A stretch of 25,327 nucleotides of DNA, from positions 1 through 25,327 of the IMG/VR virus record IMGVR_UViG_3300042090_001939; one strand, given 5' to 3'. Below the pieces are notes generated by a model. That model saw only the letters and a program-made list of their open reading frames with translations, did not search any database and was not told where the DNA came from. The translations under genes and the position numbers were made by a program. Source of the stretch: a virus. Of this stretch, positions 1 through 8,610 are shown piece by piece; within the stretch, counting starts at the first letter, position 1; each line of letters opens with the position of its first letter.

Positions 1-2469
1 GTATTTGATGCCACTGTAGAACGAGACCGGCCGAAGCTGCGACGTTATGACGCTGCCGTTGTCATTCCCATAGACAGCCGACGCTTCGAGACTCCACGTT
101 CCACTTCCGTTCCATCCCGCATAGACAATGGACGATGTGAGATTGCTGGGGTCGGCGTAGAAGAAGAGCGCCGTCGCTACATTGTTGCTATGCAGACGTG
201 CAACTATCTTCTCGGCTGGAGAGCCTGCAATGCTATCTGGCATGACATTGAGGCAATACACCCCCGTGCTGCCATCACTGAACCAGTACTCGTCGCGACC
301 GAACGTCGAGGCAATAATCGTGCCAATGGGATTGTTGTTCTCGGCATGGTCGCCGCGGAACAATGGAAGTATCTGCGGGACAAGGCGTTCTGCAAAGTAT
401 CCATCAAATCCGTAGAGTCCATCTGGCCCTTGGTAGATGAGAGCATTTGGCGTGCTCTGGATGGAATAGGGCGCTGTGCATCCGGGCGCGCCTTGCTGCT
501 TAACGACAGTAAAGCCGGGCAAGAGAACGTTCACGGAAATGTTCACAACGAGCCACATCGCTCGTTGGGTGAACACATAAAGGTTGTCATTGAAGATGGC
601 AAACCCGGTCGTAGGGTCGTCGTCGTTCGTGATGTCGGTGTAGCCTGCAACACCTTCTGCATACCCGGGGGAAGAGTAGTAGATGCGCCCGCGGCTGCCG
701 GTTGCCGTATCACCGCAGAGGAACATCGTGCCTTGCCAGTAAATGGCTTGCGTGCAGGTTGTTGATGGTAGTACTTGGTTCTGGATAAGAGGCTCAATAC
801 CCAACGCGAGCGTGCTGCCAATGTTTTGCCATTGCGTGCCACCACCACCGATGGGGTCGTTCACGGTGGCGCCGACCGTTTGTGGGAAGGTCGGATTGCT
901 ACTGCCACTTGTGCCACTCGTGGTTGCAATGTAAACGTAGCCCCCGGCGTTGTTCGTTAGTGGCACGATGAGATTGCCTGCCACATATGCATGGGTCGCC
1001 GACCAGTTTGCGAGCGTCGTCGGATTCGGCCCGAACCCGATGTAGTCAGATGCAGCATCAACAAAGGTCGTTGGATAAGGCGCTGTGAGCGTTGCCAGCT
1101 TATAGAATATGCCGCCGTTGCCCATCGTGCGCCAGATGATAAGAGTCGTTGCTTGTGGGTCCGAAGATGCCGTGAAGTTACCCAGTGTCACGTACTGGCG
1201 GTTGACGTTGCTGACTGTCACCGGTGTTGGGTTCGGCTGCGAGTAACTGCCAGTCGTCGGATTGGCATACGTAAAGAGATACTGATAGGTGCCGAGCAAC
1301 CCTGTGCCGCCAACGTACTGCAGGTCGTCATAGTTCATGACCATGTTGACAGACGACTGATTGTTCAGGGCGCGGATTCGGAAAGCTGTGACGTTCGCCC
1401 AGCCCAGAGACGTGTTGCTGCCACGGCGGATGAAGCTGCCGATGGTCGCCTGCACGAGTTGCCACGCATCGTTGGCAGGTGCAATGACAGGCGTGCCAGT
1501 GCCGATTTCGTTCTGTGCGCCTTGTGAAGGAGAGAAGTAGGCCGGGGCCGGATTGCTCCCCATGTTGTTTACGAGCCACTTCTTATAGGTCGTGATGAAC
1601 TGCTGCGACAGTTGGTTGCTGCCGATAGGCGGCGGATTGGTGAACGGCTGACTCGTGATGACGGCACTCGCACTGTCGAGACCAGCGGCATCGTTCGGCG
1701 TGATGCTTGTGTTGGCAGCCGTGAAGTTGGCAACTGGTATACTGCAACTATAGTAGTCGGTCGTAAAGCTTGTCCCAAGGTCGAATTCGACTAATATGCT
1801 ATTGAGGTAGTTGGGTTTGTCTACAGCCACGTAAAATTGGATGAAGTCGTTGACGCTACCGCCAACGGGCGCAAGGTTGACGACACTGGCTCCAGTGATA
1901 CCGCCGTTAAGATGTCCCGAGATGGTGTTCTTGACGCTGCCTGTGCCTGTGATGAAGTTGGTGTTGTCGGTTGCGACAGTGCTCGTGTTGATGCCAGTAA
2001 TACCTGCAGCACTGTTGAGGGCTGCAATTGTTATTGTTATCGGATTGCCACCGACAGTTGCGGTCGGGCCGTTCGCCGGTGCGCCAATGCCCCAGTTTGT
2101 GATGTTACCGCTTTGGTCGATTTTATATTGCGAGCCGCTTCCTGCAACAAAACAATACGCGGAACTGCCGAAGTGTGGCGGCGCTTTCACGAAACTTCCG
2201 CGGGAACCGGCTGTCAATCCGGTCTTTATCGACGTGTAGTTCTTGTAGAGATTGCCACTGGCATCGAGTTGATAGACGTTGCCATAGAAGACGAACAATG
2301 AAATGGCGTTGACAGCACTCAGAAGCGAGTTGCCGTGGCGCTGCCGCCACGACTTACTATGGACCGGATTCGTCCCGCATGAGACGCGCACGCCATTTGT
2401 AGGAATCGCTTCACGGCCACTGAGCAGCCAAAGTCCGCTATCGAAATCATTGAGGGTCAGAATTGCCAT
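1..2469 (-). CDS. Tail nozzle / stabilisation-like beta-propeller protein, 3' end cut by window edge
   Basis: A single frame stays open for all 823 codons from the ATG at 2469 to base 1, so the stop lies outside the window. I found this by translating the minus strand. The protein starts MAILTLNDFDSGLW. It is rich in Gly, Asn, Thr and Ser. Around residues 590-600 it has GRIYYSSPGY, then a DDDPTTGF segment and an LYVFTQRAMW segment; near 680-690 comes LIYQGPDGLYGFDG. This succession (R-x-YYS-PG, D-PTG, GPDG-Y-FDG) resembles the podovirus stabilisation and tail-nozzle proteins that close the tail tube below the adaptor. That is a recalled family pattern, not a search. It starts four bases after the upstream structural gene stops, with a weak ribosome binding site, so it is probably coupled to it. 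A tail fibre or baseplate hub is the alternative. Confidence 0.75.
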   Translation of the reverse strand, partial: MAILTLNDFDSGLWLLSGREAIPTNGVRVSCGTNPVHSKSWRQRHGNSLLSAVNAISLFVFYGNVYQLDASGNLYKNYTSIKTGLTAGSRGSFVKAPPHFGSSAYCFVAGSGSQYKIDQSGNITNWGIGAPANGPTATVGGNPITITIAALNSAAGITGINTSTVATDNTNFITGTGSVKNTISGHLNGGITGASVVNLAPVGGSVNDFIQFYVAVDKPNYLNSILVEFDLGTSFTTDYYSCSIPVANFTAANTSITPNDAAGLDSASAVITSQPFTNPPPIGSNQLSQQFITTYKKWLVNNMGSNPAPAYFSPSQGAQNEIGTGTPVIAPANDAWQLVQATIGSFIRRGSNTSLGWANVTAFRIRALNNQSSVNMVMNYDDLQYVGGTGLLGTYQYLFTYANPTTGSYSQPNPTPVTVSNVNRQYVTLGNFTASSDPQATTLIIWRTMGNGGIFYKLATLTAPYPTTFVDAASDYIGFGPNPTTLANWSATHAYVAGNLIVPLTNNAGGYVYIATTSGTSGSSNPTFPQTVGATVNDPIGGGGTQWQNIGSTLALGIEPLIQNQVLPSTTCTQAIYWQGTMFLCGDTATGSRGRIYYSSPGYAEGVAGYTDITNDDDPTTGFAIFNDNLYVFTQRAMWLVVNISVNVLLPGFTVVKQQGAPGCTAPYSIQSTPNALIYQGPDGLYGFDGYFAERLVPQILPLFRGDHAENNNPIGTIIASTFGRDEYWFSDGSTGVYCLNVMPDSIAGSPAEKIVARLHSNNVATALFFYADPSNLTSSIVYAGWNGSGTWSLEASAVYGNDNGSVITSQLRPVSFYSGIKY

Positions 2470-2473
2470 GGTT

Positions 2474-3232
2474 TTACCGTGAAAGGTCTGTGCCTGCAAA
2501 GAGGCCGGTTACGCTCACGTTATGTCCCACAGGGTAAAGAAACAGATAAATGGCATTGGCGCCCGGCGTGAAGTTCTGCAATTCATAGAAGCCGCTCATC
2601 CAGCCATTGACGTCACTCGTCATTGAGAAGCCGCCAATGATGGACGAGCCAATAACGCCCGGAAGTGTGTTGTTGTTTCCAAACTCCACGTGATAGACAA
2701 TGTTATTGACACCGATTGCTGTGTAGCCGCTAACCGCTAGAATCACAACGTCAGTCGCGGCGTTGATGTTCACAGTGATATTGCCTATCAGTAGCCACGT
2801 ATTGCTCAGCAACGCAATCGTGTTATAGTTAATGGTTGGTGAGTTACTCACACTGCCAACAGTAAGAGAAGCCATCGTCGCAAGGTTGGTCACTGGCGAA
2901 ACGCTGCCCACGCGCCAATACGTGGTCGGTCCGTCTGCTATTTGGTCGAGAGTGCCATAGTCACCGGCAATGGTCGTGGCCTTTCCGTTGGCTTTCTGCG
3001 CCGAGGACTGTGCTTGCACCTGTGCCACGGACGGGGCAATGACCGTTCCAAGCGGCGTAAAAGTCGGTATATCAGGGAAGGCAAGGTTCTGTTGATGCTT
3101 TGCTGCGAGAATATCTACTTCGAGGCTCCGCAGTCGGGCGCTGATTTGGTTCAGCTTCGCGCTCGTATCGCGCTTGCGGCGCGGCGGCGACAGACTTGAC
3201 GACTGATACTGTGCTGGTGTGATGAGAGGCAT
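2474..3232 (-). CDS. Virion-associated protein with C-terminal beta-rich domain (hypothetical)
   Basis: The 252-residue product starts MPLITPAQYQ. I chose the ATG at 3232 because it overlaps the stop of the previous gene in a TAATG junction; the frame is open 44 codons further up, but that stretch is antisense-like and redundant. Residues about 15-50 are basic and then helical (NQISARLRSLEVDILAAK), a probable short coiled coil. The remainder is Gly/Asn/Thr/Val-rich and alternates hydrophobic residues as a beta-sandwich would. It sits between an adaptor-like gene and the nozzle-like gene, so a tail or head-tail junction role is likely, for example a fibre-attachment or carbohydrate-binding protein. 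I do not recognise the family. Confidence 0.7.
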   Translation of the reverse strand: MPLITPAQYQSSSLSPPRRKRDTSAKLNQISARLRSLEVDILAAKHQQNLAFPDIPTFTPLGTVIAPSVAQVQAQSSAQKANGKATTIAGDYGTLDQIADGPTTYWRVGSVSPVTNLATMASLTVGSVSNSPTINYNTIALLSNTWLLIGNITVNINAATDVVILAVSGYTAIGVNNIVYHVEFGNNNTLPGVIGSSIIGGFSMTSDVNGWMSGFYELQNFTPGANAIYLFLYPVGHNVSVTGLFAGTDLSR

Positions 3233-3825
3233 TACTTGAGCACCGCCTTCAACATCAACTGTCCCAGCATCGTGCAGGCTTTTGACATAGCCATGTTCTG
3301 ATGGTTGCTCTCTCGCGCATATTCTTCTCCGAGACAAAGAAGGGCAACGGGCATTTGCAGCCACGCAGGCAGTGTATCAGTCGGCGCATACGATGGCAGG
3401 TTGTTGGCTACCGATGGCACGTAGGTGAAAAGCGCATAGATATTGGCGGACGATGCAGGTACCGGGAAGATGTCACGTTGATTTCGGCTTTCCCGTACAA
3501 AGCTATAGACAGTTTGACCGTTTTGTGGAGAAGAAATATTGCGCCACGTCGGGAGTAGCCAGTCAGCCTCGCGCACTGACAGTTCCCCAAGCTGCTGATA
3601 GTAATGAAATCCTGTATTGCTAATGAAATAGAATAGCCCGGAGATACTTCCTTCGGGCAACGAAACACTATAGTCGCCGTTGGGAGAGAGCGCCTGTGTC
3701 GTAACGAGAATGGGCGGAATATTTATCTGCCCAAGAACGTCCTCATAAATGCCGGGCAGCACATTCGTGGTGTCTGCTTCGCCATTGGAGAGTTCCGTCA
3801 CATATGAGACAACGGTGGCATCCAT
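3232..3825 (-). CDS. Putative head-tail adaptor protein
   Basis: This 197-residue protein starts MDATVVSYVTELSNGEADTT. Its ATG overlaps the preceding stop in a TAATG junction. The middle has a READWLLPTWRN segment, then RDIFPVPASSANIYALFTY and a P-rich turn (LPSYAPTDTLPAWLQMP). The C-terminal third (residues about 155-197) is a helical hairpin ending KACTMLGQLMLK. The order 'L-W...P-x-P-x-x-x-x-Y-h-h-h-x-Y-h-P...LP...helices' matches what I recall of phage adaptor proteins that dock under the portal (P22 gp4 or T7 gp11-like in role). The context, just upstream of the nozzle-like gene, agrees. Family assignment is from pattern memory only. Confidence 0.6.
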   Translation of the reverse strand: MDATVVSYVTELSNGEADTTNVLPGIYEDVLGQINIPPILVTTQALSPNGDYSVSLPEGSISGLFYFISNTGFHYYQQLGELSVREADWLLPTWRNISSPQNGQTVYSFVRESRNQRDIFPVPASSANIYALFTYVPSVANNLPSYAPTDTLPAWLQMPVALLCLGEEYARESNHQNMAMSKACTMLGQLMLKAVLK

Positions 3826-4463
3826 TAGTCGGCCTTGCCCCCAGTATCGGACATCGCATCAACGAGTCGCATGTCTGCTTCGAGACTCTTCACTTTTGCT
3901 TCAAAGTCTGTGAACTGCCGGGTCTTGATACGGCAAATGAGTTCTGTGAGCCGTGCAACGTGTTCAGTCGTATCGTCGGGGACGGTCATGTTGCTCGCGC
4001 TGGTAATTGTCGGTGTGAGCGTAGTGTAGCGTGCGGTGATGGTACTGGCTGTAACGCTGGGCACAACCACGAGAAGGGTTTTTCCAACCATTGACCACGA
4101 AAGGATTTTTGTCCCTCTGTCAACCCACCAGCTACGACTGTTTTGACCCAGTGCGCCCGGATTACAAAAGGTTATTTCGTTGTTGTTGTTATCTGTGACG
4201 GAAAGGATGTTGCCGCAGTAGTCTGCCGGGCCGTTCTGCAGCATGTCATAGACAGTGCCGTTGACGTTGATTGTAAGCGTGAAGACGTTTGTTATGAGAC
4301 GTTCCGCGAGATTGACGAACTGCTGCGCAACGGTAAGCATTGCATACACGAATGCGACACCACTTGCGTTCGTCGGCGGTGACACTGTGCTGCACCCTGT
4401 CGCATTATAGTCGCGAATGCGATTGAGTACATCAGTATTAAGCGTGCTCGCGGCTATAGGCAT
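3825..4463 (-). CDS. Virion protein with C-terminal coiled coil (hypothetical)
   Basis: The 212-residue product starts MPIAASTLNTDVLNRIRDYN. Residues 1-60 are largely helical, including FVYAMLTVAQQFVNLAERL. Residues 60-165 are Thr/Asn/Ser-rich and beta-like, with a hydrophobic SWSMVGKTLLVVVPS stretch. Residues 165-205 (EHVARLTELICRIKTRQFTD, then EAKVKSLEADMRLVDAMSD) form a probable coiled coil. The gene overlaps the end of the membrane/coiled-coil gene by 26 bases and is coupled through TAATG to the next gene. It is presumably part of the tail or head-tail junction because of its neighbours. I recognise no named family. Confidence 0.7.
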   Translation of the reverse strand: MPIAASTLNTDVLNRIRDYNATGCSTVSPPTNASGVAFVYAMLTVAQQFVNLAERLITNVFTLTINVNGTVYDMLQNGPADYCGNILSVTDNNNNEITFCNPGALGQNSRSWWVDRGTKILSWSMVGKTLLVVVPSVTASTITARYTTLTPTITSASNMTVPDDTTEHVARLTELICRIKTRQFTDFEAKVKSLEADMRLVDAMSDTGGKAD

Positions 4464-4704
4464 CGTTCACTTTCCCATTCTTCACTTCGCGGATGATGTC
4501 TGTTTTAGCACTTTGAATGGCTGCCTTCACTTCTGCGATGGCGTCCTTCATGTCCTTGTGGCGCTCGTCATCTTGTTTGGTATGCATCTCAAACTCCTTA
4601 CGAGATGGCACGTAGCGGATAACACCGAACATAACCGCACCCATGACAATAGAGACGATAGCGGGCGCCGCGGTTGCAATAAAATTGAGAGTTAGTTCGT
4701 CCAT
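4438..4704 (-). CDS. Small membrane protein with coiled coil
   Basis: This 88-residue protein starts MDELTLNFIATAAPAIVSIV. Residues about 6-30 form one strongly hydrophobic segment, followed by basic YVPSRK. From residue 35 to the end the chain is charged and heptad-like (HKDMKDAIAEVKAAIQSAK), a probable coiled coil. The layout, one N-terminal membrane span and then a helical soluble domain, fits either a holin-accessory protein or the inner-membrane part of a spanin pair. It lies among the tail genes and far from the lysis cassette, so neither role is secure. It overlaps the preceding adaptor-like gene by 13 bases; GGAG lies about 13 bases before the start. Confidence 0.7.
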   Translation of the reverse strand: MDELTLNFIATAAPAIVSIVMGAVMFGVIRYVPSRKEFEMHTKQDDERHKDMKDAIAEVKAAIQSAKTDIIREVKNGKVNDAYSREHA

Positions 4705-5687
4705 CCGAGTATAGTCTCCTGCGTGATGGTTTCGATGTCTCCTTGGCTTCCACCGCGCTCTTCGAACATGTCGATGTCGAGCGCAACCTGATTATGAAAT
4801 AGAGCGTCTGTAACTTGTGCTTCCTGAATCTTCTTTTCCCAAATGGTCATCTGCCGGGCTTCCCTATTTGCATAGTAAGTGGCCATTTGGTCGCCATTGG
4901 GTTTCGCTGCCCACTGCTCAGCCTTATAGCGATAGACATCCACGAGGACGCCTTCGCGAAGAACATACTCATCTATCTCAGGCGGCAGAGTTGCAGTCGG
5001 CGAAAGGGTTGACGGTATCGTCCAATAGATATACGTGTAGGTCTCTTGCTGCGAGGATGGCGGGTACACTTCGAAAAACTTCTGCCCGCTCGTACCGAGA
5101 ATGGGCGAGATGTCCGTCTCGCCAATGAAGCGCGGTGCTTCGCTCCAGCACCACGGAGATGACGTAACAAGAGACCGTCCCGTGTATTGCGACTGGATTT
5201 GGTCGTAGGGCTTCCAATTGAGTTTGCGCCGTCGCCGCATGTGACCGACTTGCGAGACCCAGCGGCAAAGCGGGTCCGCAACGGGGATGAAGCGTTCAAC
5301 GAGTGTGCACGAAAGACCGGTGCCTGCCGTCTCGCTATAGTCACTCTCCAGCGTATACGGGCCTGCGCCACTGCCTGCAATGATAAAGTACCACTGCACG
5401 TTAATGCGCAGATGCCATCCGACTGGGTTGATATTCGCCCCAGTGACAACATCAACAGGCTGTGCGGAGAATGTTACTTGGTTAGAGCCGGTCGTTGCTG
5501 TGACAGTAACGGCCGTGATGGGAGAGGGCACGTAAACAGTGCCCCACCTTCGATTCTGATTAGTTCGAGCGCGAGCGCAGAATTCTGCATATCGCTGATT
5601 GAGCCAATTGATTGCAAGCTGGATTCCTGCATCACTAGCGGTGGCGGCGATAATTTGTAGTGCGGTATCAGCAACGGTGCCAGCCAT
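4692..5687 (-). CDS. Head-tail connector/adaptor-like protein
   Basis: The product has 331 residues and starts MAGTVADTALQIIAATASDA. The N-terminal 45 residues are helical (IQLAINWLNQRYAEFCARAR). The middle is beta-rich and contains GWHLRINVQWYFI and LNWKPYDQIQSQYTGR. The C-terminal part, from about 245, has LPPEIDEYVLREGVLVDVYR, then two charged helices (MATYYANREARQMTIWEKK). A beta core between helical ends, with a 'LP-x3-h-x2-h...A-x-h' helical hairpin, is typical of proteins that bind the portal. The final 13 bases overlap the next gene. It could instead be a tail-tube component. The position between capsid genes and the adaptor/nozzle pair supports a connector role. Confidence 0.6.
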   Translation of the reverse strand: MAGTVADTALQIIAATASDAGIQLAINWLNQRYAEFCARARTNQNRRWGTVYVPSPITAVTVTATTGSNQVTFSAQPVDVVTGANINPVGWHLRINVQWYFIIAGSGAGPYTLESDYSETAGTGLSCTLVERFIPVADPLCRWVSQVGHMRRRRKLNWKPYDQIQSQYTGRSLVTSSPWCWSEAPRFIGETDISPILGTSGQKFFEVYPPSSQQETYTYIYWTIPSTLSPTATLPPEIDEYVLREGVLVDVYRYKAEQWAAKPNGDQMATYYANREARQMTIWEKKIQEAQVTDALFHNQVALDIDMFEERGGSQGDIETITQETILGWTN

Positions 5688-5689
5688 GG

Positions 5690-5860
5690 TTATGCGCCTT
5701 CACGATTTGACCAGTAGTGTCCACCGTGAGACTTCTCGTTGCGCTTCTCGGAAAGCATTATCGCGATGGCCTGTTTCCGGTTCTTCACTTTCTTTCCGTG
5801 CTTGCTGCCACTGTGAAGTTCACCCTTCTTGAATTTGTGGAGAACTTCGGACGATGGCAT
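5690..5860 (-). CDS. DUF6496-like small basic phage protein
   Basis: A 56-residue basic protein, read by hand on the minus strand from ATG 5860 to TAA 5692-5690. It starts MPSSEVLHKFKKGELHSGSK and continues KKVKNRKQAIAIMLSEKR. The pattern 'h-x-x-F-x-x-G-x-L-x-S-G-S-x3-KKVK-x-R-KQAIAI-x-LSE' is the hallmark I recall for the DUF6496 family, common in phages and of unknown function. AGGT precedes the ATG by seven bases, inside the end of the 95-residue gene that stops two bases upstream. It lies directly before the connector-like gene. The highly basic composition may point to nucleic acid binding, which is inference. Confidence 0.8.
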   Translation of the reverse strand: MPSSEVLHKFKKGELHSGSKHGKKVKNRKQAIAIMLSEKRNEKSHGGHYWSNREGA

Positions 5861-5861
5861 G

Positions 5862-6149
5862 TTACTGACCTATGAGTTTGTTCATCAAGCCCTGCGCGCC
5901 GCCAGTCATGACATTGCGAAACTTATCAGCATACGACGTGCTCGCGCCATAGTTCTTTTCCGTAGACGCACTCGACGCGGCACTATGTTCAGTGTGCATC
6001 CCAGACGGTGCAGGCTTCAGGTTGTTGCTGTGCGCGCGCGACTCGGCTGCAGGTACCGTTGCACTTGCCCCCTTATGGGTAGGATGTCCCACGGGTACTT
6101 GCCCGCCGGGGAAGCGAGACATTCTGCGTGCGCTGCCTGTTCCTTTCAT
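5862..6149 (-). CDS. Hypothetical protein, Ala/Ser/His-rich
   Basis: The 95-residue product starts MKGTGSARRMSRFPGGQVPV. Most of it is low-complexity and hydrophilic (residues 20-70 rich in His, Ser, Ala, Pro), with a short C-terminal helix ending GLMNKLIGQ. The start overlaps the previous stop as TAATG but has little Shine-Dalgarno character; Met10 is a less likely alternative. A disordered protein with a terminal amphipathic helix in the head-gene cluster could be a minor virion or assembly protein. No family recognised. Confidence 0.6.
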   Translation of the reverse strand: MKGTGSARRMSRFPGGQVPVGHPTHKGASATVPAAESRAHSNNLKPAPSGMHTEHSAASSASTEKNYGASTSYADKFRNVMTGGAQGLMNKLIGQ

Positions 6150-6343
6150 TAGATTACGTTGCTATTGTAGCCACTGTTTTTGGCACGGTCGGTCGTCTCT
6201 TCGGGGTCGGTCTTTGGACGAGCAGCCCCAGATTTAGCAGCTTTCTGTGCAGCGTGTGCATCAGAGTTATCACCCTCTGCGCCACGTACTGCTTTGGCTG
6301 CCGCGAGTGCCTTCGTAATTTCTGCGAACGCCAACGCACCCAT
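6149..6343 (-). CDS. Hypothetical small Ala-rich protein
   Basis: The 64-residue product starts MGALAFAEITKALAAAKAVR. An N-terminal helix of about 20 residues is followed by a polar, Ala/Lys/Asp-rich, probably disordered tail. AAGGAACC lies five bases before the ATG and follows directly on the stop of the 237-residue structural gene. The end overlaps the next gene in TAATG. Together these support translation although the sequence itself gives no function. Confidence 0.65.
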   Translation of the reverse strand: MGALAFAEITKALAAAKAVRGAEGDNSDAHAAQKAAKSGAARPKTDPEETTDRAKNSGYNSNVI

Positions 6344-6352
6344 GACGGTTCC

Positions 6353-7066
6353 TTACAGTAGGTCGTAGTTAAAGTAGAGTCCAACACCAAGCAGCGAGTA
6401 AACGGCCGTGCCCGGGTTGACGATACTGATTTCGAGGAAATCCTGTACTTCGTTTGTTCCTAGCACGCCTGCATTACTACCAATGACGAAAGGCGTAGTG
6501 AGCGCCGTATTCGTGATGATGACGTTTGCAGACGTTGCCACGCCCAGTGCCTTTGCCGCATCCTTTACCACAACGGTCGGTGTGGATGCCGCGGAAGTAT
6601 ACGTGCTTTCCAGAATGGTGCCCGTATGAGTCGTCAAGGCGGCCGTAGCGAGCGTATAGATAACATCATACGCCACAAGCTGTACGCCGCGTATGATGTG
6701 ACCTTCGAAGTCACGCGTGACCTTGGTGCTACTAGTTACACCGGCAATGGTCTTCGGCGTCGGATAGTGGGTTGAGCCACCGGCAAGAAATTGGTTCTGC
6801 AGGAAAATGGGGTCGGCCCCAATCTTCTCCATGAGTTGCGTGAGGTTGACAACTGCAAACGAGGAGTTCGCCGCAGGCGTCAGCACTTCCGTGTAGAAGC
6901 CTTGTGCCACGCGAGTCGGTGTGAAGGTTCCAACAAAGAAGGAAATCTCACCACCGATTGCGGCATTTATCGGATAATACCCATCGGTGTCGTAGTCCTG
7001 TGAATAAACAGGGCCGCCGACAATCGATGGGATAAAATCCGCAAATCCATTGGCTTTGATTGCCAT
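6353..7066 (-). CDS. Head/structural protein of unknown role
   Basis: This 237-residue protein starts MAIKANGFADFIPSIVGGPV. It is rich in Thr, Val, Ala and Gly with few charges, which suits a beta-rich virion protein. Residues about 105-125 include TIAGVTSSTKVTRDFEGHII; the C-terminus ends LLGVGLYFNYDLL. It begins 13 bases after the major capsid protein stops, with AAGGAG upstream of the ATG. A gene in this spot is often a decoration, head-completion or minor capsid protein. I cannot choose among these from sequence. Confidence 0.7.
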   Translation of the reverse strand: MAIKANGFADFIPSIVGGPVYSQDYDTDGYYPINAAIGGEISFFVGTFTPTRVAQGFYTEVLTPAANSSFAVVNLTQLMEKIGADPIFLQNQFLAGGSTHYPTPKTIAGVTSSTKVTRDFEGHIIRGVQLVAYDVIYTLATAALTTHTGTILESTYTSAASTPTVVVKDAAKALGVATSANVIITNTALTTPFVIGSNAGVLGTNEVQDFLEISIVNPGTAVYSLLGVGLYFNYDLL

Positions 7067-7079
7067 TGCTCGCTACTCC

Positions 7080-7988
7080 TTAGCCCGTGCTCCCGTAAAC
7101 GCCACGCCAGTCAGTGAACCACGGAATGTGCCGCTGGAACACAGAGAACACCGCGTTCTTGGTCCACGGGTCATCCCACGCATCGAACAGCGGCGGGGTG
7201 CGCAGACCGAAGTTCATACCGTGCTGACCCTTCGGCGCAATCACAAACCAGTTCGTATTGGTCGTGATGAAGCGGTCAATGATATAGTTGAGTCCCTCGG
7301 GAATGAGAGAGTTCATTTCGTTGTTGGTGCTGTAAACGCGGCCCGAGCTACCAAGAATTTCGCGCGCGGCCCACAGGTTGACGGGGTGCACGAGAACGGT
7401 AGAGGGATGCGCATTCTGCGGAAGGTCGCGGTCGTTCAGCAGAGTATAGAACGACTGCAGCGCCGCCTGCAGACCAGTCACAGAAAAGCCCACATCCGGC
7501 GACGGACGGTTGGCCTGCTGCGTGCCCGTGGAAGGAGAAGTGTGCGTAGTGTAGCACAGCGACTCACCCGGGTTGAAGCCCACGACGGCCGTATTAAAGG
7601 CGTTGTTCACGGGAACGTGAGCATCGACTTCGAGACGGTACCGAGACGAGCGCGCCAGTTCGGCCGCCATGTCACGGAACACGCCATAGAGTTCGTCTTC
7701 CCACGCTTCCCAAGAGAAGATGACCGCAAGTCCGTATGCGACGGGAGTTGCAGTCTTCTGGTTCTCAAGGTTTGGCGCGTCAGTATTGAACGCAGCACCC
7801 TCAGCTTTCTGAGGAATAGTGCCCAGCCCTGCGACTTGCTGTGACTTCAGAGTACGCCACGGCATGTCTACTTCATTCATGAAGGCAGGGTAAATCAGAG
7901 GCACTTCCTGCCCAGTTTCGAGAATGACTTCCCACAGGTCTGGCGCGATTATCGCGCTGAATCCGGAAGTCGTTGAGGGTGCAGCCAT
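7080..7988 (-). CDS. Major capsid protein (HK97-fold, probable)
   Basis: The product has 302 residues and starts MAAPSTTSGFSAIIAPDLWE. The N-terminal arm leads into FMNEVDMPWRTLKSQQVAGL. A charged, Trp-containing helix follows near residues 90-110 (FSWEAWEDELYGVFRDMAAE), as in the E-loop/spine-helix region of HK97-type capsids. Later parts carry LVHPVNLWAAREILGSSGRV and NYIIDRFITTNTNWFVIAPK, the pattern 'h-h-x-P...W-A-x2-h...G...h...F-h-h...W-h-h' seen in the P and A domains of such capsids. Size is typical (about 300-350). The gene follows scaffold, a 221-residue gene and a small structural gene, and precedes connector genes, as expected for the capsid. The start is preceded by AGGAG about six bases away. 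Confidence 0.8.
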   Translation of the reverse strand: MAAPSTTSGFSAIIAPDLWEVILETGQEVPLIYPAFMNEVDMPWRTLKSQQVAGLGTIPQKAEGAAFNTDAPNLENQKTATPVAYGLAVIFSWEAWEDELYGVFRDMAAELARSSRYRLEVDAHVPVNNAFNTAVVGFNPGESLCYTTHTSPSTGTQQANRPSPDVGFSVTGLQAALQSFYTLLNDRDLPQNAHPSTVLVHPVNLWAAREILGSSGRVYSTNNEMNSLIPEGLNYIIDRFITTNTNWFVIAPKGQHGMNFGLRTPPLFDAWDDPWTKNAVFSVFQRHIPWFTDWRGVYGSTG

Positions 7989-8009
7989 TGCAATTACTCC
8001 TGTCTAGTA

Positions 8010-8597
8010 TTAGATGAAAACGGTCTCAGTGGCATTGAAGCAAACGAACACGCGCGCGCCGATGGTCGTACCAAGCACAATGTCTTGTACGTTCTTGATA
8101 CCGATGACAATCACGGAACCGGAAGTGGTCGTCTTCGAAACATCCACATACCAATAGCCGGAAGTCGCATCCTTCGAAAGACCAAACTTCGTGAACACAT
8201 AGTTGGCCAGAATGGCCGCATCGTTACCTGCGTTGGCAAGCGTCATTTCGAAGACAATCTTCGGAAGCGCGGGCACAACCAAAAGGGGGAAAACAGCTTC
8301 CGCCGTACCGGGGGCGGCCGCGCCCGCAGCGGAACTGCCTGACGGATACGTACCACCGTAGTTGGGGTAAGCAGGTGCCGCGGCATTGTTCTGTCCTGCC
8401 TGCACTGCCATCCCGAAAATCGAAGTCGTCGGACTGGCCGGGGTTGCTTCAATTAGCTCACCGGCGGTGCCGTTCGGCGAAAGAATAGCCCCGGCCTTGA
8501 AGGTCGCGCTATTCACTTCGTTGTAAGCAATCTGCGGGATGTCGAAGCCCCCGAGGATTGAAGAGGCAAAGCCTGCCTGAATTACTGAAATTGCCAT
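8010..8597 (-). CDS. Small head protein, possible decoration protein
   Basis: The 195-residue product starts MAISVIQAGFASSILGGFDI. Residues about 30-70 form a compact beta-like segment (FKAGAILSPNGTAGELIEAT). Residues 70-100 are an Ala/Gly/Pro/Ser-rich linker. The C-terminal half is beta-rich again (YWYVDVSKTTTSGSVIVIGI). It lies just upstream of the major capsid gene, the usual place for a decoration or capsid-stabilising protein, and the two-domain composition with a flexible linker fits. No family is named with certainty. The ATG follows GGAG by nine bases. Confidence 0.65.
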   Translation of the reverse strand: MAISVIQAGFASSILGGFDIPQIAYNEVNSATFKAGAILSPNGTAGELIEATPASPTTSIFGMAVQAGQNNAAAPAYPNYGGTYPSGSSAAGAAAPGTAEAVFPLLVVPALPKIVFEMTLANAGNDAAILANYVFTKFGLSKDATSGYWYVDVSKTTTSGSVIVIGIKNVQDIVLGTTIGARVFVCFNATETVFI

Positions 8598-8610
8598 TGT
8601 CTATTCTCCG

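Noticed and set aside
1837-2301. Plus-strand ORFs (154 and 132 codons) and short minus-strand ORFs between 204 and 2350
   Set aside because: The minus strand has one unbroken frame through the whole region 1-2469 that explains it better.
4398-4410. TATAAT on the minus strand
   Set aside because: Lies inside the 212-residue gene and has no acceptable -35 at 16-18 bases.
7050-7844. Plus-strand ORF (264 codons)
   Set aside because: Arg/His/Val-rich translation directly opposite the major capsid gene; no ribosome binding site.
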